Source: Gammaproteobacteria bacterium
GTDB taxonomy: Bacteria; Pseudomonadota; Gammaproteobacteria; Acidiferrobacterales; Acidiferrobacteraceae
Length of the DNA stretch: 8,528 nt
Assembly (NCBI GenBank): GCA_028064935.1
Contig: JAPTWT010000026.1
Span: 1 to 8,528 of the forward strand
Direction of reading: 5' to 3'
In this document: in pieces, positions 1 through 5,639 of the stretch
Layout: each line of letters starts with the position of its first letter
Position numbering within the stretch: position 1 is the first letter of the stretch
Position numbers and translations under genes: made by a program
Notes under the pieces: model-generated
Seen by the model: the letters and a program-made list of their open reading frames with translations, nothing else
Told to the model about the DNA's origin: nothing
Database searches by the model: none

Positions 1-2
1 AG

Positions 3-371
3 ACCGACGAGGGCGACGCCTATGTCGAGTACAGTCCCAAGCCCAACGCCATCATAACCGTCGGTCACCGGTATATCCGCGGGGTCCAGGAGCAGGTGGA
101 CGTGTCGCTCCAGTGGCCCGTGCTCACGCACTGGTCTACCCTGGTCGAGACCAGCTATTCGCTCATGCAATCGGCGAGCTTGGAGTCCTATCTCGGTATC
201 CAATACAATAGCTGCTGCTGGGGACTGGGATTTTATGTCGGCAAGACCCTCGGTCTTAACAACACCCAATTCACGACTGCGATGTTCGAGTTCACGCTAA
301 ACGGCCTAGGCGCGCTCGGATCGGCGCCGGTTGTGCCCCTTAGCCAACACGGCTTCATGCTCGGCTATTAA
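3..371 (+). CDS. lptD: LPS-assembly protein LptD, C-terminal fragment (5' end outside window)
   Basis: This is the last 122 codons of the outer-membrane beta-barrel that, with the lipoprotein LptE, inserts lipopolysaccharide into the outer leaflet. The frame is open from the window edge and ends at a TAA at 369-371. Visible LptD hallmarks are alternating beta-strand sequence, the adjacent cysteine pair in YNSCCW (about nt 207-224), which matches the C-terminal CC pair that forms inter-domain disulfides in E. coli LptD, a FTLNGLGALGS segment like the family's final strands, and the short ending MLGY, which resembles the usual PGY terminus. The gene directly precedes surA, as in E. coli, and SurA is known to assist LptD folding. 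The N-terminal jellyroll domain and most of the barrel are outside the window, so completeness cannot be judged. Confidence 0.93.
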   Translation, partial: TDEGDAYVEYSPKPNAIITVGHRYIRGVQEQVDVSLQWPVLTHWSTLVETSYSLMQSASLESYLGIQYNSCCWGLGFYVGKTLGLNNTQFTTAMFEFTLNGLGALGSAPVVPLSQHGFMLGY

Positions 372-376
372 AAGTC

Positions 377-381
377 AGGAG
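377..381 (+). promoter_or_regulatory. Shine-Dalgarno site for surA
   Basis: AGGAG lies 8 nt upstream of the ATG at 390, inside the 18-bp gap between the lptD stop and surA. It is a strong site with good spacing and supports translation starting at 390, even though that start leaves SurA without a normal signal peptide. Confidence 0.7.
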
Positions 382-389
382 ATTACCTT

Positions 390-1631
390 ATGTCCGCCGC
401 ACTTCTTCAGGCCCCGGTCGCCCCCCGCCCGGTAACGATTGATAAGATCGTTGCGGTCGTAAATAACGAGGTCATTACTCAAAATCAGTTGGACCGGCGG
501 GTATCCCTGCTGATAAAGCGCTTGGCGGCGCGCGATGTGACCGTACCCCCGCGCCATCTGTTGGCGCGCAAGGTCTTGAGTCAGATGGTCTTGCAGCGGC
601 TCGAGCTTCAGTATGCGCACAATATCGGCATCCGCGTGAGCCGGGCGCAGGTCAAGCACGCCGAGACCTCTCTTGCGGCGCGCAATCACATGACGCTGCC
701 ACAGTTTGAGCAGGCGGTGGCGGCCGAGGGGTTCACTCCTGCGGCCTTTCGTCGCCGGTTGCGCACGGAAATCACGATCCGCACGCTCATCATGCGCCGT
801 ATCAGCCGGTCGGTGATCGTGACCCAGCGCGCGGTCGATCGGTTTCTCGCGCAGGCCCGTGCCGCCGATGGCACCCGTTACCATGTCGCCGAGATCACGC
901 TCCAGTTTCCGGTAGCAGCCGACACATCGGCGCGTCAGGCGGTCCGCGCGCGCGCCCTACGCATCCTGAAAAAGATCCGCGCCGGCGAGCCATTCAGTCA
1001 GGCGGCCATCGCGCATTCCCAGGACACCCATGCCCTGGAGGGTGGGGATATCGGATGGCGGACGGCGGCGCACCTGCGAGCGAGCTTTGTGCGTGCGCTA
1101 CGCCAGATGAAGAGCGGGGATGTGCGCCTGGTGTCGGGACACGGGGCCTATTATATCATCGAGTTGAAGGGCAAGCGCGCCGGCCTCAAAGGACCGGAGC
1201 ACGAGCAGGTGCGTCTGCGCGAGATCGTGCTGCGGCCGTCGCGCCGGGTATCGATGCTCATTGCCCGCGAAAAGTTGAAGGCCTTGAAGAAGCGTCTTGC
1301 GCAGGGCGCGCATTTCAAGACCCTGGCGCGCGCGTATTCGCAAGGGGCCACGGCCGCGCGCGGTGGATCGCTCGGCTGGATGACCATCGCGGGGCTGCCG
1401 CCGACATTGGCCGAGGCCGCGCGCCATCTGCCTCTCCATACCGTGGGCGGCCCTTACGCCACGGCGCGCGGCCAGGTCCTGATCGAGGTGGTGGCGCGGC
1501 GCATGCGCGCCGGTATGACGCGCAACGAGGCGCGCCGACTTCTGCGCATGCGCAAGGGGAACGCCCTGTACGTTCGCTGGCTGCAGACCTTGCGTGACGA
1601 CGCCTATGTCCGCTATCCAGGCCGCGTCTAA
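390..1631 (+). CDS. surA: SurA-type peptidyl-prolyl cis-trans isomerase/chaperone, signal peptide apparently missing
   Basis: SurA is a periplasmic chaperone that escorts unfolded outer-membrane proteins, LptD among them, to the Bam complex. The 413-residue product has the family layout: an N-terminal chaperone module (about 15-150) opening with DKIVAVVNNEVIT, two parvulin-type isomerase domains (about 164-263 with GGDIGW; about 273-371 with GGSLGW), and a C-terminal helix (about 375-413) that packs on the N-domain. E. coli SurA has 428 residues. The start at 390 has a good AGGAG site, and an in-frame TAA at 369-371 blocks extension upstream. The first residues, MSAALLQAPVAPRP, have no basic n-region and only about nine mildly hydrophobic residues, so this is at best the tail of a secretion signal. 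The protein is strikingly basic (about 73 K/R against 28 D/E by hand count). It sits between lptD and pdxA as in E. coli. The family call is firm; export is uncertain. Confidence 0.93.
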   Translation: MSAALLQAPVAPRPVTIDKIVAVVNNEVITQNQLDRRVSLLIKRLAARDVTVPPRHLLARKVLSQMVLQRLELQYAHNIGIRVSRAQVKHAETSLAARNHMTLPQFEQAVAAEGFTPAAFRRRLRTEITIRTLIMRRISRSVIVTQRAVDRFLAQARAADGTRYHVAEITLQFPVAADTSARQAVRARALRILKKIRAGEPFSQAAIAHSQDTHALEGGDIGWRTAAHLRASFVRALRQMKSGDVRLVSGHGAYYIIELKGKRAGLKGPEHEQVRLREIVLRPSRRVSMLIAREKLKALKKRLAQGAHFKTLARAYSQGATAARGGSLGWMTIAGLPPTLAEAARHLPLHTVGGPYATARGQVLIEVVARRMRAGMTRNEARRLLRMRKGNALYVRWLQTLRDDAYVRYPGRV

Positions 1632-2595
1632 GCGTCCGGTCATCGCCATTACTCCAGGAGAGCCGGCCGGCATCGGGCCGGATCTCATGGCCCTGCTCGA
1701 TTACGACGAGGGCGTAGACTGGGTGTGTGTGGCGGATCCGGACCTTCTGGATGACAGGGCGCGTCTGCGCGGGCGGCCACGCCACTGGCCGCGCTATGCG
1801 CCGGGCGTACATGGTCCCTCGATCCTGCCCGTGGCGCTCGCCCGCCGCGCGACCCCCGGTGTCCCGGATCCGGCGAACGTCGACTATGTCCTGTCTTGTC
1901 TCAGGCGCGCAACGGAAGGCTGTCTCGCCGGCGAGTTCAGCGCCCTTATCACAGGCCCGGTGCACAAGGCCGTCATCAATGAGGCGGGACAGGCCTTCAC
2001 TGGCCATACCGAGTTCCTGGCGCACGCGGCGGGCGTGACCGAGGTCGTGATGATGCTGGCCGCGGGATCCTTGCGCGTCGCCCTGGTCACCACCCACCTA
2101 CCCCTCACCATGGTACCGGCGGCGATCACCGCCGCGCGCCTGGATGCGGCGCTCGACATTCTGGACGCCGCGCTCACGCGGGATTTCGGCCTGGTGCGGC
2201 CGGCCATCATGGTGTTGGGCCTAAACCCCCATGCTGGAGAGGGTGGGCACTTAGGGCACGAGGAGATCGATATCATAACGCCCGCTGTGAAGCGCGCCCA
2301 GGCACGCGGCATACGCGCGGTCGGCCCTGTGCCCGCCGATACCGCTTTCGTTCCCGCGCGTCTGGCGCAGGCCGATGTGGTGCTGGCCATGTACCACGAT
2401 CAGGGCCTCCCAGTGCTGAAGGCGCAAGGGTTCGGGGGCGGCGTGAACGTGACCCTCGGTCTACCCTTCCCGAGGGTCTCGGTGGACCATGGAACCGCCC
2501 TCGACCGAGCCGGGACGGGGCCGGTCGATACCGGCAGCATGGTAGCGGCCATGACGCTTGCCAAGGCCTTGTCATGCCGCCATGCCCGTCCCTAA
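1606..2595 (+). CDS. pdxA: 4-hydroxythreonine-4-phosphate dehydrogenase
   Basis: PdxA performs the NAD-dependent oxidation of 4-phosphohydroxy-L-threonine in the deoxyxylulose-5-phosphate-dependent route to pyridoxal 5'-phosphate. It is a cytoplasmic, metal-dependent homodimer. Near-diagnostic motifs are ITPGEPAGIGPDL at the N-terminus, ALITGPVHKAVIN, FTGHTEF, TTHLPL, GLNPHAGEGGH and AMYHDQGLPVLK. The three histidines in TTHLPL (about H164), NPHAGEGG (about H209) and YHDQG (about H264) correspond to the metal ligands of E. coli PdxA. I chose the ATG at 1606, which gives 329 residues, the E. coli length; a GTG at 1594 would add four residues and cannot be excluded, since neither start has a clear ribosome-binding site. 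The gene overlaps the surA 3' end by 26 nt and the rsmA start by 14 nt, so translational coupling is likely. It looks intact. Confidence 0.97.
   Translation: MSAIQAASKRPVIAITPGEPAGIGPDLMALLDYDEGVDWVCVADPDLLDDRARLRGRPRHWPRYAPGVHGPSILPVALARRATPGVPDPANVDYVLSCLRRATEGCLAGEFSALITGPVHKAVINEAGQAFTGHTEFLAHAAGVTEVVMMLAAGSLRVALVTTHLPLTMVPAAITAARLDAALDILDAALTRDFGLVRPAIMVLGLNPHAGEGGHLGHEEIDIITPAVKRAQARGIRAVGPVPADTAFVPARLAQADVVLAMYHDQGLPVLKAQGFGGGVNVTLGLPFPRVSVDHGTALDRAGTGPVDTGSMVAAMTLAKALSCRHARP
2451..2478 (+). repeat. Perfect 9-bp inverted repeat inside pdxA
   Basis: GACCCTCGG at 2451-2459 is followed by its exact reverse complement CCGAGGGTC at 2470-2478, with a 10-nt loop. It lies in the conserved pdxA coding stretch for VTLGLPFPRVS, about 105 nt before the rsmA start, and has no T-run after it, so it is not an intrinsic terminator. 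It could form an mRNA hairpin, or be chance in GC-rich coding DNA. Confidence 0.4.
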
Positions 2596-3343
2596 GAAAC
2601 GTTTCGGCCAGCATTTCCTGCGTGACGAGTCGGTGCTTGCGCGTATCGCCCAGGCCTGTGCGGGTATGCCTGGAGACCATACGCTCGAAATCGGACCGGG
2701 CGATGGCGCGCTGACCGCCCATCTGTCCCGACTAGGCGGCGAATTGCATGTCGTGGAGATCGATCGCGACCTGATCGCAGGCCTCAGGCGGCGCTTTGCC
2801 AACGACCGAGTCATCGTACACGAGGCCGACGCCCTGCGGTTTTCGCCATGCGCGACGGTCGCGGGCGCGCTGCGTATCGTCGGCAATCTCCCCTACAACA
2901 TCTCGAGCCCGCTCCTCTTTCATTTCCTGGGGGAGCCTTGTATCGCCGGCATGGTGTTCCTTTTGCAAAAGGAGGTCGTCGACCGCCTGGCGGCGTCTCC
3001 CGGGGGGCGCGATTATGGGCGACTGTCGGTTATGGTGCAGGCGCGCTGTGAGGTCATGCCGCTCTTTACCGTGGCCGCGGCAGCCTTCAGTCCCCCGCCA
3101 GCGGTCGAGTCGCGCCTCGTGGCCTTGCGTCCGGTCCCGACTGTGGTCCCGCCGCCGGCCGCGGCGTTGTTCTCCGCGATCGTCGCCCAGGCGTTCTCGC
3201 AACGGCGCAAGATGCTCCGCCAGTCGCTACGAGGGTACTTTGGGGACGAGGATTGGCGGACGCTTGGTATCGACGCCACCCGCCGCGCCGAGACCTTGAG
3301 TGTCGCCGAGTTCGTGGCCCTGGCCGTTCATGCCGCGACCTGA
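2582..3343 (+). CDS. rsmA: 16S rRNA (adenine(1518)-N6/adenine(1519)-N6)-dimethyltransferase
   Basis: RsmA (KsgA) uses S-adenosylmethionine to dimethylate the two adjacent adenosines in the helix-45 loop of 16S rRNA, a late checkpoint of 30S subunit assembly. The 253-residue product has KKRFGQHFL at the N-terminus, the SAM-binding motif [11 protein letters not shown] (about residues 35-45), the acidic VVEID that follows, the catalytic [12 protein letters not shown] (about 102-113), the PPAVESRLV segment, and a C-terminal [14 protein letters not shown] typical of the family. E. coli KsgA has 273 residues, so this is slightly short but complete. The ATG at 2582 places the conserved PKKRFGQHF directly at the N-terminus; a TTG at 2558 in the same frame would add eight residues and is less likely. 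It overlaps pdxA by 14 nt. Its last 117 bp are also read antisense by queH. The apaG and apaH genes that follow ksgA in E. coli are not here. Confidence 0.97.
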   Translation: MPVPKKRFGQHFLRDESVLARIAQACAGMPGDHTLEIGPGDGALTAHLSRLGGELHVVEIDRDLIAGLRRRFANDRVIVHEADALRFSPCATVAGALRIVGNLPYNISSPLLFHFLGEPCIAGMVFLLQKEVVDRLAASPGGRDYGRLSVMVQARCEVMPLFTVAAAAFSPPPAVESRLVALRPVPTVVPPPAAALFSAIVAQAFSQRRKMLRQSLRGYFGDEDWRTLGIDATRRAETLSVAEFVALAVHAAT

Positions 3344-3994
3344 GTCTTGTCCGTCTCCATAGAAGCGTTCACCTAAGCGGATCTTGCCATAGCCGCGCTC
3401 GCGACGGGCGCGGTTGGTGTCGCGCAGGGAATACACGCAGCCGCAGTACTCCTGCTGGTAGAAACGCTGCTCCTTGGCAATTTGTATCATACGCTGGCTC
3501 CCGCCACCCTTGCGCCAATTGAAGGTCCAGTAGCGCAAGGCGGGGTAGCGGCGCGCGGCGCGCTCACCGCAGGCGTTGATCTGGTTCATGTCCTTCCAGC
3601 GCGAGATGCCAAGCGAGCTCGTAAAGACCGCGAAACCGTGCTCCACGGCATAGAGGGCCGAGCGCTCGAAGCGCATATCGAAGCATACCGTGCAGCGCGC
3701 CCCGCGCTCGGGTTCGTTTTCGAGTCCCGCCACGCGTGCAAACCAGTCGTCCTTGTCATAATCGAGATCGACGAACGGCACGCCGAGCTTGTCGGCAAAG
3801 CGCTTGTTCTCGGTTTTGCGTAGCTCGTATTCTTTCAGGGGGTGGATATTGGGATTGTAGAACAAGACCTCCAGAGTCATGCCCGATCGCTGCATCTCCT
3901 GCATGACGTCGGCTGCGCACGGCGCGCAACACGAATGCAGCAGCACACGGCGGTCGTCGCACGGCGGAATGAGTAGGGGGCGTTCGTCAGGCAT
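3227..3994 (-). CDS. queH: Epoxyqueuosine reductase QueH with an antisense-derived C-terminal extension
   Basis: QueH reduces epoxyqueuosine to queuosine in the wobble position of GUN-anticodon tRNAs; it is a non-homologous substitute for cobalamin-dependent QueG. The 255-residue product shows the DUF208/QueH cysteines: LLHSCCAPC near the N-terminus (C22, C23, C26), CTVCFDMR (C101, C104), and [11 protein letters not shown] (C184, C186). It also has the FYNPNIHP and [16 protein letters not shown] segments. The Fe-S role of the first CC and the CxxC is known for the family, not shown here. The ATG at 3994 starts 3 nt after the plsC stop with no clear Shine-Dalgarno, so coupling is likely. Family-like sequence ends near residue 213 (RLGERFYG, about nt 3356). 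The remaining 42 residues are Gly-, Asp- and Arg-rich and are read antisense to the rsmA 3' end, ending at a TAG (3229-3227). They are probably a read-through tail after loss of an ancestral stop. Confidence 0.93.
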   Translation of the reverse strand: MPDERPLLIPPCDDRRVLLHSCCAPCAADVMQEMQRSGMTLEVLFYNPNIHPLKEYELRKTENKRFADKLGVPFVDLDYDKDDWFARVAGLENEPERGARCTVCFDMRFERSALYAVEHGFAVFTSSLGISRWKDMNQINACGERAARRYPALRYWTFNWRKGGGSQRMIQIAKEQRFYQQEYCGCVYSLRDTNRARRERGYGKIRLGERFYGDGQDSGRGMNGQGHELGDTQGLGAAGGVDTKRPPILVPKVPS

Positions 3995-3997
3995 GGC

Positions 3998-4747
3998 TCA
4001 TTGTACCGCGGGGATCTTCTCTTGGCAGGCCCCCTCCGCCTTTTCCAGGATATCCGTGGTCGCCGTGATCCACGCCTCGGCGCGGGCGCTCAAGGTAGCG
4101 GCGTTCAGACCCTCTCCGGAGATCGGCGGACCGATCACTACGCGCACCACGCCCGGCTCCTTGATGAACGCCCGGCGCCCCCAGAAGCAGCCGGCGTTGT
4201 GCGCGACCGGCAGCACCGGGCAGCCGGCGGCGAGCGCGAGACGCGCGCCGCCAAGCTTGAAACGTCCATGACGCCCGACCGGCACGCGCGTCCCCTCCGG
4301 AAAAATGATGACATGACGCCCGCTCGCCAGGCGCTGGCATCCCCCCTGTATGACCTGATCTATAGCCTTGCGCTGGCGCTCGCGCGCAATGGCGATCGGC
4401 TGGCTCAAGGCCATCCCCCAGCCAAGCAGGGGGATCCACAACAGCTCCCGTTTCAGGACCCAGACATGCGGCGGGAAGATCCACTGAAAGGCCAAGGTCT
4501 CCCAGGTGGACTGGTGTTTGGAGAGGATGACGCAGGGCGCCTCCGGGATGTTCTCGCGCCCCGAGACCTCATAGGACAGTCCGCAGGTAAGCTTGAGCCA
4601 CCACATATTGAAGCGCCCCCACTGGCTTATGACGCGGTAGCGCGGTATGGGGCGCAGCCAAAAGAGCGCAAGCACGACCGGCGCCCAGACGACGATCGAC
4701 AGGATGAAGCCCGCCTGGAAGGCCGCGGCCGCGAGCGGTTTTTTCAT
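3998..4747 (-). CDS. PlsC-type lysophospholipid (1-acyl-sn-glycerol-3-phosphate) acyltransferase
   Basis: This family transfers an acyl chain from acyl-ACP or acyl-CoA to a lysophospholipid, typically converting lysophosphatidic acid to phosphatidic acid at the inner membrane. The 249-residue product has one N-terminal hydrophobic segment (about 9-32), the acyltransferase block I SKHQSTWET (H78, E83), a VLKRELLWIPLLGWG block II (about 97-111), FPEGTR block III (about 149-154), and GCPVLPVAHN block IV (about 175-184). The catalytic motif reads H-x4-E rather than the textbook H-x4-D, while the rest of the fold is intact. I believe this variant recurs in relatives found beside gmhB, but could not check. 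The ATG overlaps the gmhB stop as ATGA, a classic coupling arrangement. The substrate could be ordinary lysophosphatidate or a more specialised lipid; several such paralogs exist in most Gammaproteobacteria, so I withhold a gene symbol. Confidence 0.9.
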   Translation of the reverse strand: MKKPLAAAAFQAGFILSIVVWAPVVLALFWLRPIPRYRVISQWGRFNMWWLKLTCGLSYEVSGRENIPEAPCVILSKHQSTWETLAFQWIFPPHVWVLKRELLWIPLLGWGMALSQPIAIARERQRKAIDQVIQGGCQRLASGRHVIIFPEGTRVPVGRHGRFKLGGARLALAAGCPVLPVAHNAGCFWGRRAFIKEPGVVRVVIGPPISGEGLNAATLSARAEAWITATTDILEKAEGACQEKIPAVQ

Positions 4748-5298
4748 GCACCACCGCTTACGCCATGGGACAAGACGGCATCCGTGAATGCCGCGAGATC
4801 GTCGTAGACAGGGACCCCCGCGAGGCCCTTGCCGTCGGCGATCGTGCGCATGCCCTTGCCGGTGCGCACCAGGACCGGGAGCGCTTGCGCCGCGCGCGCC
4901 GCCTCCAGATCCCGGCGCGTGTCGCCCACCGCGAACGTGCTGCTAAGGCTGGTCTTGAAGCGCGCCGCTATATCATAAAGAAGCCCGGGCAACGGCTTTC
5001 TACAGGTGCAGCCGTCCCGCGGGCCGTGCGGGCAAAAGAAGATGGCCTCGATCTCCCCGCCCCTATGATGGATCTCGTCCAACATGCGATTGTGTATCCG
5101 TCCGAGCATGTCGACGTTGAAGAGGCCTCGCGCGATACCCGACTGGTTGGTGGCGACCACCACCTGGATGCCGGCGTGCGTAAGCCGCGCGATCGCCTCC
5201 AGGCTCCCCGGTATCGGGCGCCATTCCTCCGGTGTTTTGATGTAGTCATCGGAGTCCTCGTTGATGACGCCGTCGCGGTCCAGGATGACGAGACGCAT
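4744..5298 (-). CDS. gmhB: D-glycero-beta-D-manno-heptose 1,7-bisphosphate 7-phosphatase
   Basis: GmhB removes the C7 phosphate from heptose bisphosphate in the ADP-heptose pathway that supplies the LPS inner core. The 184-residue product (E. coli 191) is a HAD-superfamily phosphatase: LDRDGVIN at the N-terminus with nucleophile D7 and acid/base D9, VATNQSGIARG (about 48-58) as motif II, the lysine in CRKPLPG (K101), and FAVGDTRRDLEAA (about 122-134) as motif IV with D126 and D130. The zinc-loop ligands C89-x-H91 and C97-x-C99 (CPHGPRDGCTCRKP) are present, with a shorter loop than E. coli GmhB. The ATG at 5298 places the motif at residues 6-13; longer upstream readings only run into the MazG-like gene. 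Start and upstream stop overlap by one base (TAATG), and the 3' end overlaps plsC by 4 nt. A histidinol-phosphatase is an alternative HAD role, but the zinc loop and neighbours favour GmhB. Confidence 0.93.
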   Translation of the reverse strand: MRLVILDRDGVINEDSDDYIKTPEEWRPIPGSLEAIARLTHAGIQVVVATNQSGIARGLFNVDMLGRIHNRMLDEIHHRGGEIEAIFFCPHGPRDGCTCRKPLPGLLYDIAARFKTSLSSTFAVGDTRRDLEAARAAQALPVLVRTGKGMRTIADGKGLAGVPVYDDLAAFTDAVLSHGVSGGA

Positions 5299-5639
5299 TA
5301 CGAGTCCCGGAATTCCGAGACCCGGATGCGCCCCGCGACCATGCGCGATGAGCGCTTCATGAGGGCCTCCATCTTGTCCCAGAAGGCACGGTCGAGCGCG
5401 AAGTCCGCGGAGATCGCCGTGCCCATGAGCAAAATGAGCAGATCGGCGCATTCCTCGGCGAGCGCCTCCCGGCTCCGGCCCTTGGTGATGCAGGCCGAGA
5501 TCTCGCCCAGTTCTTCGGCCATCAGTGCCACCCGGTAGACGAGTTCCTCGCCTCCGTGATTCTTCAGGTCATGCTTGTCGTGGAAACGCTGCACCGCCTC
5601 GCGCATGGCGGCAAAGGAGTCCTGGTTCCCATCATTCAT
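5298..5639 (-). CDS. MazG-like nucleotide pyrophosphohydrolase
   Basis: This is a small all-alpha NTP pyrophosphohydrolase-like protein of 113 residues. The MazG-type magnesium-binding pattern is visible: EELGE (E42, E43, E46) in the first helix and EECAD (E63, D66) in the second, i.e. EExxE followed by ExxD, with a hydrophobic LLILLMG helix after it. Family members hydrolyse nucleoside triphosphates, often non-canonical ones or dCTP/dUTP, to the monophosphate and pyrophosphate; the substrate here cannot be told. The length fits a single-domain MazG-like protein, about half of a full-length MazG. The ATG at 5639 has a good upstream site (GGGAG, complement of 5646-5650) and overlaps the glyS stop by 8 nt; the stop overlaps the gmhB start by one base. 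The operon context suggests a housekeeping role, not a toxin-linked one, and no toxin partner is visible. Confidence 0.85.
   Translation of the reverse strand: MNDGNQDSFAAMREAVQRFHDKHDLKNHGGEELVYRVALMAEELGEISACITKGRSREALAEECADLLILLMGTAISADFALDRAFWDKMEALMKRSSRMVAGRIRVSEFRDS

Noticed and set aside
375..884. A 169-codon minus-strand frame opposite the surA 5' half.
   Set aside because: The plus strand encodes clear SurA sequence; the minus-strand translation has no domain and no ribosome-binding site.
1773..1792. Inverted repeat GCGGCCA...TGGCCGC with a 6-nt loop inside pdxA.
   Set aside because: The stem is only 7 bp in GC-rich coding DNA, with no T-run and no link to a gene boundary.
1315..2097. 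A 260-codon minus-strand frame across the surA-pdxA junction.
   Set aside because: It is antisense to conserved PdxA and SurA motifs, and its composition (Arg, Gly, Pro) is that of a shadow frame.
4001..4807. A 268-codon plus-strand frame opposite plsC.
   Set aside because: The opposite strand carries complete acyltransferase motifs in a coupled operon. The plus-strand product is low-complexity and unrecognisable.
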